This document shows, piece after piece, positions 1 through 7,930 of a stretch of DNA of 64,000 bases (positions are counted from its first letter, which is position 1; every line of letters starts with the position of its first letter). This DNA comes from ZAX-1 sp046533095 (GTDB lineage Bacteria; Bacillota; Clostridia; Lachnospirales; Lachnospiraceae). Both the position numbers and the translations under genes were made by a program. The DNA is taken from contig JAJQRA010000023.1 of assembly GCA_046533095.1 (NCBI GenBank), positions 124,001 to 188,000 of the forward strand, given 5' to 3'. The notes beneath the pieces are model-generated. The model was given only the letters and a program-made list of their open reading frames with translations. It was not told where the DNA came from and searched no databases.

Positions 1-2753
1 TACGGCAATACTTCTTCGATCTTTGGATTTGCCATTAACAAGGTCTTAACGATCTGCAGATCGTTGTTTGTGTATGCACCGCCGATGATTGTGCGGATAG
101 GCAGTTCAGCCCATGGATCGTCTACGCTTGAATAGGTCTTAAGTGTTGCAAAACCCGGCTCCCACTTGTGATAGCTATATTCACAGACGGATCCACACAG
201 TTTTGGATTCAAGAACTTTGTTTTTCCTTCTGCATTCGGTGCGCAGTCAAACAGGTAGTAGAAGCCCATTCCGCCGGTCTTTTTACCTGCTCTGGCAGCT
301 TGAAAGACAACATCGGTCAACGGGCTATTGTACTCGCCCAATTTTAGTTTCGCATCGACAATCTGTACGCCTTTTCGTGATACGGATGCCGTCACAACAT
401 CTCCATTTTTGACAATGCTAAATTCTGCACCAAGCTTCTTTGGAATACCGCTCTTGTCACGCCCCATCTGCGTCGCCATTTCCTGCCCATTTCCACCTAA
501 GAGAAGGGATATAGTGTATGCCCCGAGTTGTCCATTACATAATGCATAGGCACCAAGTATTGTCTCATAATAGTCTTCCGCAAATGACGGATTTTGGATA
601 TGCATCACGGAGAGCGTCACAATCGGAATGGGGTACGGTTTTAATGGTGGCGGAAGGAGTTTTGCAATGACAGCGCGGTCGGATAGGAACGCAAGGTTTA
701 GGCCTTCTTGATTTCCCATGAGCGAAATCTTGCCGTGGTTTTCAATGTCTTTTGCAGTGGAAATGAAACTCGGCTGCTTCTCTTTTTTACGGAAAAGCCC
801 CAAAGCGGTTTCAAAGCCTGCACGAACGGCAGGACCAACCCTTCCGACAACGGATGCATCGCCAATTACATGAACCTCTAACGTATCGCCTATCGCTTTT
901 GCCAAGCCGCTCTTTGGCTTTAGTCCCAGCGAAAGTACAACAGCCTGCGCCGCTATCGTCTTTTGTTCTTTCGAATCCGTAGTTTCAACAACCACGCCGT
1001 CTAGCTTAATTTCTTTCAACGTGTGGTTTAGCATCCAGGTCACGCCATATTTGTCCAATCTGCCTTTTACATCGATTACATTCGTTTTATATCCATCCGG
1101 TGCTACCGCACCAAGCATCTCAACGATCGTGACACGATTGCCCAAAGCCGCAAGGTACTCTGCCGTCTCAATTCCGGTCATACCTGCACCGACCAGGATG
1201 ACATCTTTGTCCTTGATTTCAGTCGTTTTACTTAAAACATCATTTACCGTACAGACATTTTCACCATGGATGCCGGGGATGCTGGCAGGAACAATCGCTT
1301 CTCCACCGGTGGCAATGATGGCCGCATCAGCCTTTAACGAGGCAATCAACTCCGGCGTAGCTTCTGTATTTAATTTTACATCCACACCGAGCTTTTCCAT
1401 CTGATTTGCATAATAGTCAATCAACCAACTTATCGTAGCCTTATGCGGTGGCTGTGCGGCAAGATTGATGGAGCCTCCAAGTTTTTCGTTTTTCTCAATC
1501 AGCGTTACATCTACCTTACGCAGTGCGAGCGTCTCCGCTGCCGCTAGCCCGGCAGGACCACCGCCGACAACAACTGCCTTCTTTTCTGTAACGTCGTAGC
1601 TAAGATCACCGTAGTGCCTCTCACGTGCCGTTCTTGGATTGATTGCACATTCTGCAGGCACACCGGCAGCATTGTATTCGCTAAGGCTTTCAAAGCAACG
1701 CAGACATGAGATGCACTTGCGAATCTCGCATTCTCTGCCGGACAGTGCTTTTTCGCCCCAATCTTCATCTGCAAGAAAGCCTCGCCCGAGCGATACGAAA
1801 TCAACGATGCCATCTTTGATAAACTGATCGGCAAATGCCGGTTCGCGTATTACGCTAACGCCAATGACAGGAATCTTTACTTGATCCTTCACGGCCTTTA
1901 TCATGTCGTGCCTCCAGCCTTGCGGGTAAGAAATCGGTTCAATTACCGTGGTGGCTGTTTCATAGATACCGCAACTTACATCGATAAAATCGATCCCGAG
2001 AGCTTCGAGCGCCACTGCAATCTTTACGCCGTCTTTTATATGGATATAATCTTCGGTAACGCCTGTCGCCACAAGGAATTCATCAACTGAAAGCCTCACG
2101 CCGACTGGAAAGTCACCACATGCCTTACGGATACCCTGTATGATTTCCGTAATAAAACGCATCCTGTTCTCAAAACTGCCACCGTATTCATCTTCACGTT
2201 TGTTTGTATACGGGCTTAGGAATTGATTGATGAGATAGCCGTGTGCCGCATGCAATTCAACGCCATCGCCTCCGGCCTTTTTCACACGTATTGCACCATC
2301 GATAAATTGCTGCACCAACTGTTTGATTTCCGCATGCTCAAGTGCCCGTGTTTCCTGCTGTGAAACCTTGCATTTGATTGCCGAAGGTGCTACAACAGGC
2401 AGTCCACCCATCAGCTCAGACTGCGTCTCACGCCCGGGATGATGAAGCTGGATGATAAGTTTGCTGCCATGCTTTTGCACGGCACGTGCCAACTGGCTAA
2501 GCGGCTCTATGTGCCTGTCCTTTGTTACGGACAATTGGCGCATCAGCCCTGCACCTTGTAGATCATTGATTCTTGTAATTTCGGGAATAATAATACCTGC
2601 CCCACCCTTCGCGCGCGCCTCATAATAGGCGATCATATCTTTTGAAGGACTCCCGTCAAGCTCTGCCAACCCGATCCCCATCGGCGACATTACGATACGA
2701 TTCTTTGTCTCTAGTTTCCCAATTTTCCCTTTTGACCCTAGATTCTTATACAT
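1..2753 (-). CDS. Old-yellow-enzyme/FAD oxidoreductase fused to an acetoacetate-decarboxylase-like domain (3' end outside window)
   Basis: Open for 917 codons from ATG 2753, preceded by AGGAGG with 6-nt spacing, to the window edge. Residues 1-335 are an NADH:flavin oxidoreductase barrel (QLHHPGRET; HAAHGYLINQFLSP with H171 and Y173, as in 2,4-dienoyl-CoA reductase and BaiCD/BaiH enoate reductases). Four cysteines at about 343-370 (CISCLRCF, later ECAINPRTARE) fit a 4Fe-4S cluster. An FAD motif VVVGGGPAG starts near 391 and an NAD motif VGAGMTGIETAEYL near 517. From about 675 the protein resembles acetoacetate decarboxylase: MGRDKSGIPKKLG holds the paired lysines (K772/K773) that match the Schiff-base lysine site, and DDPWAELPI plus GGAY fit the family's C-terminal part. 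I infer reduction of an unsaturated acyl compound coupled to decarboxylation or an aldolase-like step; the substrate is unknown. I checked the reading frame at three points and it is continuous. Confidence 0.85.
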   Translation of the reverse strand, partial: MYKNLGSKGKIGKLETKNRIVMSPMGIGLAELDGSPSKDMIAYYEARAKGGAGIIIPEITRINDLQGAGLMRQLSVTKDRHIEPLSQLARAVQKHGSKLIIQLHHPGRETQSELMGGLPVVAPSAIKCKVSQQETRALEHAEIKQLVQQFIDGAIRVKKAGGDGVELHAAHGYLINQFLSPYTNKREDEYGGSFENRMRFITEIIQGIRKACGDFPVGVRLSVDEFLVATGVTEDYIHIKDGVKIAVALEALGIDFIDVSCGIYETATTVIEPISYPQGWRHDMIKAVKDQVKIPVIGVSVIREPAFADQFIKDGIVDFVSLGRGFLADEDWGEKALSGRECEIRKCISCLRCFESLSEYNAAGVPAECAINPRTARERHYGDLSYDVTEKKAVVVGGGPAGLAAAETLALRKVDVTLIEKNEKLGGSINLAAQPPHKATISWLIDYYANQMEKLGVDVKLNTEATPELIASLKADAAIIATGGEAIVPASIPGIHGENVCTVNDVLSKTTEIKDKDVILVGAGMTGIETAEYLAALGNRVTIVEMLGAVAPDGYKTNVIDVKGRLDKYGVTWMLNHTLKEIKLDGVVVETTDSKEQKTIAAQAVVLSLGLKPKSGLAKAIGDTLEVHVIGDASVVGRVGPAVRAGFETALGLFRKKEKQPSFISTAKDIENHGKISLMGNQEGLNLAFLSDRAVIAKLLPPPLKPYPIPIVTLSVMHIQNPSFAEDYYETILGAYALCNGQLGAYTISLLLGGNGQEMATQMGRDKSGIPKKLGAEFSIVKNGDVVTASVSRKGVQIVDAKLKLGEYNSPLTDVVFQAARAGKKTGGMGFYYLFDCAPNAEGKTKFLNPKLCGSVCEYSYHKWEPGFATLKTYSSVDDPWAELPIRTIIGGAYTNNDLQIVKTLLMANPKIEEVLP

Positions 2754-2807
2754 TGTATCCCTCCTGTGCTTATCAAATTTAACATCGATTCATTTGGAAC
2801 TGCCCTT

Positions 2808-2837
2808 ATTATAAATCTTTTATCAAAATAAAAGCAA
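2808..2837 (-). promoter_or_regulatory. Probable sigma-A promoter of the oxidoreductase gene
   Basis: On the minus strand, TTGCTT (2837-2832) and TATAAT (2813-2808) are separated by 18 bp. The -10 lies about 55 bp upstream of the ATG at 2753. The -35 is weak, so activation by a bound regulator is plausible. Confidence 0.5.
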
Positions 2838-2860
2838 CGTGTGGTATGCATAAATGTTTA

Positions 2861-2889
2861 TTGACAACTTGTGCACGGTGCACTATAAT
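2861..2889 (+). promoter_or_regulatory. Sigma-A promoter of the PucR-type regulator
   Basis: Consensus TTGACA (2861-2866), a 17-bp spacer and consensus TATAAT (2884-2889), 48 bp upstream of the ATG at 2937. It is divergent from the oxidoreductase promoter. Confidence 0.8.
2871..2883. promoter_or_regulatory. Palindromic operator candidate inside the promoter spacer
   Basis: GTGCACGGTGCAC is a dyad with one central base that fills the second half of the -35/-10 spacer. A protein bound here would block RNA polymerase, so it may be an autoregulatory site of the downstream PucR-type gene or the site of another repressor. Confidence 0.5.
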
Positions 2890-2936
2890 AAAATCAGAAA
2901 AAAACATAAATGAAGCACCAAAGGGAGAGGTAATTT

Positions 2937-4508
2937 ATGTGGCTGAGTGATTTCGTTCAAAAATTAGAAATAAATGAGGAAAGTAGCGAATTTAAAGAAA
3001 ATGAAACCAAAATCTGCAGTACCAAGTTACAGGATTTCGACACTGGACATGAAATCAATGCTGTTTCATTAATTGATGGCGAGACGGACGCCTATTTAAA
3101 AGATACGCTTTACTTTGGTTATTATACACAAGTTGCAGCCAAGGAAAATTTCCCGGCACACTGTATCCTAGCCTACGACTGCGATGAGGATTGCCCGAAC
3201 AGTCAACATGCCATTTTCGTTGAAGGCTCCCGACTATTCTCGCTCTTTAACCGGGCATTGTCCTTGTTGAACGAATCGAAAAAACAAAACGAGTTTTATT
3301 TAGAGCTCATTCGGCGTGCACACGAAACTCAAAGCCTTGACGGGCTGATCAACGTTGCATCCGCACGTCTTGGCAATGCTTTGATTTTGCTTGATCCCAA
3401 TTTTCAGATTCTGGCATATTCTACGATCTATCAGGTGACGGATAAGCTATGGCAAGAGAACATCAAACAAGGCTATTGCAATTATGAATTCATTTCTACC
3501 GTCATGGAATTCGATAGCATTAAGAACGCTCCTGAAGATGCGGAGCCCATTGAAGTCACCTGCTACACATCGCCAAACCGGAAAATCAGTAGTCGTATCT
3601 ATCATGGCGGAATACGCGTCGGCACAGCATTGATGCTGGAAAAAGATACGATTGTCACGCCGGAAGGCATGAAACTGATGCGGATCGTCAGTGAAGCGGC
3701 CGGAGAAGCTATCTCATTTCTTACCCCACAGGTCCTCTCGCCTGCAACGCAATATCAGAGTCTTCTATTTGATTTATTGATCGGCGCAACCCAAACGGAC
3801 GTAAAACAACGCATTGAACATCTGCATTTCCCGGCGCACATGTGTGCCTTGGCAATTACGCCTGCCCGCTTTTTGAGTAAACACCACCTGCACGAACGTG
3901 TTGCAAACGAAATAAGAACTGCGCTTAAGGATGCCGTACTCACATTCTACCGGGATAGTATCGCCGTACTCGTACCGCTTCATTTTGGCCTGTCACTGAC
4001 TGCAGATGAGAAAGCCACCTTAGATGCTGTTGCGAAAGCGGAGTTCGTCCAAATCGGCATCAGCAATGCTTTCGAGAATATTAGCAGTTTTGCGCAATAT
4101 TTTGGGCAGGCCTTAAAAGCCCTTGACATGGGTGCGCACTTTAAAGGAAACTCGTCGCTTTTTTATTATGAGGATTGGCTGTTTCACGATCTGCTTGATC
4201 GGGTAAATGATAGCACACAGCTTGGTCGGTTTTGCCATCCGGCACTGAGCCTGCTCAATCGCTATGACCACAAAAAAGGGACGGACCTTTACCATACACT
4301 CCAGATTCATCTTCACCATTCATGTAATTTAAAGCTGACTTCCGCTGCTCTTTATATCCACCGCAATTCACTTACCTATCGGCTGGACCGCATTATTGCC
4401 CTCACAGGAATCGATCTAACCGACAGCTACACCCGTTTCCTGCTCTACGCATCCTATGAAATAGATCGCCACTCCGGTCTAAATCAGTCCGCTAATATGC
4501 CCTCATAA
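2937..4508 (+). CDS. PucR/CdaR-family transcriptional regulator
   Basis: A 523-residue protein. The last ~60 residues (CNLKLTSAALYIHRNSLTYR, then RIIALTGIDL) are the helix-turn-helix typical of PucR/CdaR regulators. The middle (LDGLINVASARLGNALILLD and following) looks like a GAF/PAS-type sensory fold. The N-terminal ~100 residues are not recognised. Start ATG 2937 follows GGGAGAGG. The gene is divergent from the large oxidoreductase with a 183-bp shared regulatory region, so it probably controls that gene in response to its substrate. PucR relatives often regulate catabolic or amino-acid pathways. The family assignment is firm; the target is inferred from position. Confidence 0.85.
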   Translation: MWLSDFVQKLEINEESSEFKENETKICSTKLQDFDTGHEINAVSLIDGETDAYLKDTLYFGYYTQVAAKENFPAHCILAYDCDEDCPNSQHAIFVEGSRLFSLFNRALSLLNESKKQNEFYLELIRRAHETQSLDGLINVASARLGNALILLDPNFQILAYSTIYQVTDKLWQENIKQGYCNYEFISTVMEFDSIKNAPEDAEPIEVTCYTSPNRKISSRIYHGGIRVGTALMLEKDTIVTPEGMKLMRIVSEAAGEAISFLTPQVLSPATQYQSLLFDLLIGATQTDVKQRIEHLHFPAHMCALAITPARFLSKHHLHERVANEIRTALKDAVLTFYRDSIAVLVPLHFGLSLTADEKATLDAVAKAEFVQIGISNAFENISSFAQYFGQALKALDMGAHFKGNSSLFYYEDWLFHDLLDRVNDSTQLGRFCHPALSLLNRYDHKKGTDLYHTLQIHLHHSCNLKLTSAALYIHRNSLTYRLDRIIALTGIDLTDSYTRFLLYASYEIDRHSGLNQSANMPS

Positions 4509-4515
4509 TACACCA

Positions 4516-4661
4516 CCACACACGTTTTAAAGCACATCATATAGATTGAGCTAAAATGTAGATCGTCGCCTCACCATACGCCACCACACACGTTCTAATG
4601 ACACATGCCCGCCCTGCTGCAGTGCCCGGCATGTATACGAACGAAACGATTGCCGGAGCAC
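4516..4661. repeat. Duplicated hairpin-rich segment, copy A
   Basis: About 145 bp that recurs with small changes at 5197-5335. It contains CACACGTTTTAAAG- and CACACGTTCTAA-type sub-repeats, a CATGCC...GGCATG hairpin (4604-4633) and ends in GAACGAAACGATTGCC. It lies just downstream of the PucR-type gene and may act as its transcription end. Copies A and B flank the coiled-coil gene. Confidence 0.75.
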
Positions 4662-4702
4662 TTGTGGCTTAAAATCGAATGTAGACTTTAGGGCAAGCAG
4701 TA

Positions 4703-4711
4703 TGCTATAAT
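4703..4711 (+). promoter_or_regulatory. Extended -10 promoter of the coiled-coil gene
   Basis: TGCTATAAT (TG at 4703-4704, TATAAT at 4706-4711) about 64 bp upstream of the chosen start at 4775. No good -35 is visible, which is common with an extended -10. Confidence 0.55.
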
Positions 4712-4774
4712 GAATATCAATGCAAATTAAGGATGTTGCTATGGGGCATAAAAAGAAATGAGGGTATAAAAATT

Positions 4775-5143
4775 ATGACAGATAACGAATTATTGCTTGC
4801 TCTATCCAGTTTATTTGACAAGAAACTAAAGCCGGTAGAAAACAGGATAGACAGTTTAGAAGAAAGATTAGAAAATAGGATAGGCGGTGTAGAAAACAGG
4901 ATAGGCAGTTTAGAGGAAAGATTAGGAAATAGGATAGGCGGTGTAGAAAACAGATTGAAAAATATTGAACTGCAAATTGAAAACGATATAAAGCCACGAC
5001 TGCAAAATATTGAAAGCTGCTATACGTCTACATACGACAGGTATAAAAATGGCATATTTCAAATGGAAGCGTTACAAACCGACATGGATATTGTGAAAAA
5101 TGTAGTAAAAGAGCACGGTGAAAAGCTACGAAAAATATCATAA
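4775..5143 (+). CDS. Small coiled-coil repeat protein, function unknown
   Basis: 122 residues if started at ATG 4775; a longer in-frame start at 4733 has no ribosome binding site. Residues about 20-60 consist of an 18-residue repeat (VENRI-x-SLEERL-x-NRIGG) present twice plus a partial third copy, encoded by a 54-bp DNA repeat (4835, 4889, 4943). The whole chain is predicted helical and charged, with no signal peptide or membrane segment. I do not recognise a function; proteins of this style are often phage-tail-like or cytoskeletal accessory proteins, but nothing here proves that. It lies between two copies of a duplicated segment, so it may have arrived or been rearranged with them. Confidence 0.7.
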   Translation: MTDNELLLALSSLFDKKLKPVENRIDSLEERLENRIGGVENRIGSLEERLGNRIGGVENRLKNIELQIENDIKPRLQNIESCYTSTYDRYKNGIFQMEALQTDMDIVKNVVKEHGEKLRKIS

Positions 5144-5196
5144 TCGGAATGCAACTAGTTAGGGCAAACGAAAAAGAGCCAATGCACCTTCATCAT

Positions 5197-5335
5197 ACGC
5201 CGCCGCACACGTTTTAAAGACACATCATACAAGATTTGACTAACATGTAGATCGTCGCCTCACACGTTCTAAAGACACATGCCCGCCTTGCTGCAGTGCC
5301 CGGCATGTATACGAACGAAACGATTGCCAGAGCAT
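5197..5335. repeat. Duplicated hairpin-rich segment, copy B
   Basis: Second copy of the 4516-4661 segment, just downstream of the coiled-coil gene. It continues into a perfect 22-bp stem (5313-5362) whose right arm copy A lacks. Confidence 0.75.
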
Positions 5336-5362
5336 CTGTTTGCTCTGGCAATCGTTTCGTTC
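5313..5362. terminator. Perfect 22-bp hairpin, possible bidirectional terminator
   Basis: Arms 5313-5334 and 5341-5362 are exact reverse complements around a 6-nt loop. There is no clear U-tract on either side, so an RNA-processing or protein-binding role is an alternative. It lies between convergent genes (coiled coil on plus, Ig-like protein on minus). Confidence 0.6.
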
Positions 5363-5427
5363 CTTTATTATAGCTTCTCAGAAGCTGCACGCAGATTCCG
5401 ATAAAAGGCGCATTTTTTTGTGCTGGT

Positions 5428-5469
5428 GAATATATTATAGGAACCGCATTTTGTTCCTATAATATATTC
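5428..5469. terminator. 17-bp AT-rich hairpin downstream of the first Ig-like gene
   Basis: Arms 5428-5444 and 5453-5469 are exact reverse complements with an 8-nt loop. The core GGAAC-x-GCATTTTGTTCC recurs as a hairpin at 47905-47922. It lies about 55 bp past the stop of the minus-strand gene at 5523. Confidence 0.55.
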
Positions 5470-5522
5470 GTGTGAACGTTAATATCCCATGGTCTTTGTC
5501 TTTCGGGTTCCTCTTACTGATT

Positions 5523-7835
5523 TCACCTAGTATATCCCGTGGTCTTTATCTTGCTCCAGTCACTATAATACTTTTTCCCTCCAACCGTCTTATAAACCCT
5601 TAGTTGGACCTGATATTTATACCCGGCGCTAAGGCGATTGATTTTCTTTGATGCATCTGAGACCTTCGCACTTTTTGTAATCCAGGCTCCATAACTAGTT
5701 GAGCTGTATGACGAATACACCGATCGGTATCTGATTTGTATTCCGCTGACATCACCTAGCGATTTCTTCTTTGCTGAAGTAAGTTTCTCCCATTTCGCCG
5801 TAAGGTTACGCTTTCCTGCTACGGCTCCTTTCAGGGCATATGCTTTCGGGGAAATGCTAAAGGATGCATTCGTTGTTCCGGTATAATAAGCTCCCTTTGC
5901 CTTTATTTTTATTGTCGCTTTTCCAACCTTCTTATTATTTGCATAGCTTACAGAATAATTTGAAGCAGGAACGGCCTTTCCATCAAAAGTTACCTTCACG
6001 GATGGTTTCTTCGCCTTGCCTGAATACACTTGGTCTCCAGAAACGATCACTTTTGCTTTCGACAAGGACAAGCCTTTGACATAAACTTCAATCGAGGCTG
6101 TTTTCCCGCCAACATTCGTTTTCACAGTGATCTTCGTCTTTCCACCACTAATCGGAGTAACTGTGCCATTTACAACCTGTGCAACCTGCGGATCTGATGA
6201 AGTCCATGAAACAGTCTGATCATAAGCGTTGCTCGGCTGTACCTGCGTTCCAAGATATATCGCCTGTCCACCAAGGCTAGTCACCGAACTTACGGGGCTT
6301 CCATCCTTCGTAATTTTTACAGAGGTAGGCGCAATGTCCATATCCTTAATTGAGAGATTGTATTGCCCTCTATATGACGATGCGACCTCAAAGTAGTAAT
6401 AATCCGTTATAGGGGGCGTGAATTCATGAGAATAACTGTTCGTACCCCATGTATCACTATGAACAACATTACCAAATCTATCCTTTAGATACCATTTACA
6501 GTCCGGCACAGAATACGTAGATATCGTCACGCGATGGTTGGCAACGCAATTAAACTTAAAGCGATGCGTATAGTTTGTTTCAATGGGCGAGTTATCGCTA
6601 AATGCATTGGTTAGAGCATACGGAAGGTTCACCGTTTTCTCGTAGGTATCGAATTTTCGCGTGAACAATTCGACAGCACCACTTTTTGAGGCAGAATAGG
6701 GTGTTACTTCCAACGTATAGGTGCCGGTATCTGCGATGACAAAATCTTTTTCAATACTGTTGTGCCCCCAAGTATCTGACCCAATTGTTTGTGACGAATT
6801 GTAGAATTTATAGTCAATCTCATAGGAAGAATAGGTCTTAAGCGACAGAGCAAAATGCTGCCCGGCACTAAGGCTATAGGTCTTTGTTATCTTGTACGCA
6901 TTTCCTTCCTCAATCAGATTTGTGGTGTGGTCATCTACAACTGTCACCGTTGATAATTTATCAATCGGTTTTTGTGCCGATGGCACAGGCACGCTAGCTT
7001 GATTTTTATCATACAAGTAGACAGAATACCCGGTATCCGTCTCTGCTTGCGTCCAAACCTTCAATTTATATGTATCTGTAAAGTTTGGCTTGAACGTCTT
7101 ATTATGTGAAGTGCCATTCGAACCATCACTGATTGCATTCCCATAGGAGTCACCGATCTGCCAGTCCGTATTAGAGTTAGATGTCATTTGCAATTGCAGC
7201 TCATGACCGGCTATCCCCGTGAATGTATATTCCTTATATCGCTGAGAACTTGTGTCTCTTAAGGAGTTCTTTGAAAATGATTCTGCCTGTTTAAAGGGTA
7301 ATGCAACAAGCGTAGGATCACTGCCCGCAAACTTATATGCACGCAGGCCATAATATCCGCTTTTATTGTCGTCTTCTGTTATCGTTAGCGTATATGTCCC
7401 GGTGAACTTGATTTCATAGGTTCTATGAAGTGCCGAAGATCCCCATGTGTAGTTATCGATACGATTGTATGCATCGGCAAACTCAAAGTTAAGCTTCATA
7501 TTTCCACTGCTCGCCCACAGATCAAAGGTAAAGATATCCCCTTTATTTAGGCTATAGGTGTAAGTATCTGTATTTTCTTCTGCTTCCGTGAGTGTATAGT
7601 TGTTTGCATCTTGAAATGCCGTTCTGGTGTTTGTTGCGGTCAAGGCCTCAATCGTTTCCGTATTTTCCACGGTACTTGGAAGCAGGTTCTCCTCCTCTTT
7701 CGTTGCAAGTGCATCCTCTTTTAGCCCTGCTCCAGAAGCTTCCGTTGGAAATGCCCAAAATACGTTGATCCCCACCAGTGCAACCGTCAGGATCAAGGTC
7801 ACCAATTGCTTTCTAAAACTTAATCTTCTCATCAT
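5523..7835 (-). CDS. Secreted Ig-like (BIG2) repeat surface protein, copy 1
   Basis: 770 residues. The N-terminus is a signal peptide (basic start, hydrophobic stretch LVTLILTVALVGINVFWAF, then Ala-Ser-Gly). Residues about 60-490 hold four beta-sandwich modules that resemble bacterial pre-peptidase C-terminal domains (for example FTGTYTLTI, TYKLKVWTQA). About 505-585 is a BIG2 Ig-like domain (TVSWTSSDPQVAQVVNGTVT). The C-terminal ~180 residues have a module with KKVGKATIKIKAKG followed by a fibronectin-like IQIRYRSVY stretch. No LPXTG or transmembrane anchor is seen, so it is probably secreted or held non-covalently. Start has GGAGC upstream. It is a tandem duplicate of the gene at 7931. Role unknown; adhesion or matrix binding is a guess. 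Confidence 0.8.
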   Translation of the reverse strand: MMRRLSFRKQLVTLILTVALVGINVFWAFPTEASGAGLKEDALATKEEENLLPSTVENTETIEALTATNTRTAFQDANNYTLTEAEENTDTYTYSLNKGDIFTFDLWASSGNMKLNFEFADAYNRIDNYTWGSSALHRTYEIKFTGTYTLTITEDDNKSGYYGLRAYKFAGSDPTLVALPFKQAESFSKNSLRDTSSQRYKEYTFTGIAGHELQLQMTSNSNTDWQIGDSYGNAISDGSNGTSHNKTFKPNFTDTYKLKVWTQAETDTGYSVYLYDKNQASVPVPSAQKPIDKLSTVTVVDDHTTNLIEEGNAYKITKTYSLSAGQHFALSLKTYSSYEIDYKFYNSSQTIGSDTWGHNSIEKDFVIADTGTYTLEVTPYSASKSGAVELFTRKFDTYEKTVNLPYALTNAFSDNSPIETNYTHRFKFNCVANHRVTISTYSVPDCKWYLKDRFGNVVHSDTWGTNSYSHEFTPPITDYYYFEVASSYRGQYNLSIKDMDIAPTSVKITKDGSPVSSVTSLGGQAIYLGTQVQPSNAYDQTVSWTSSDPQVAQVVNGTVTPISGGKTKITVKTNVGGKTASIEVYVKGLSLSKAKVIVSGDQVYSGKAKKPSVKVTFDGKAVPASNYSVSYANNKKVGKATIKIKAKGAYYTGTTNASFSISPKAYALKGAVAGKRNLTAKWEKLTSAKKKSLGDVSGIQIRYRSVYSSYSSTSYGAWITKSAKVSDASKKINRLSAGYKYQVQLRVYKTVGGKKYYSDWSKIKTTGYTR

Positions 7836-7930
7836 TTTCTTGCTCCTTTTCTCTTATGTATTTTTATCGTTAGAGACAACAGCCGCCTCGTTGACCTTGC
7901 TGTTGATTATACCCATGATGTTTGCTGATT

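Noticed and set aside
1544..1834. Minus-strand open frame inside the oxidoreductase
   Set aside because: It is an out-of-frame shadow of the long gene that runs from 2753 to the window edge.
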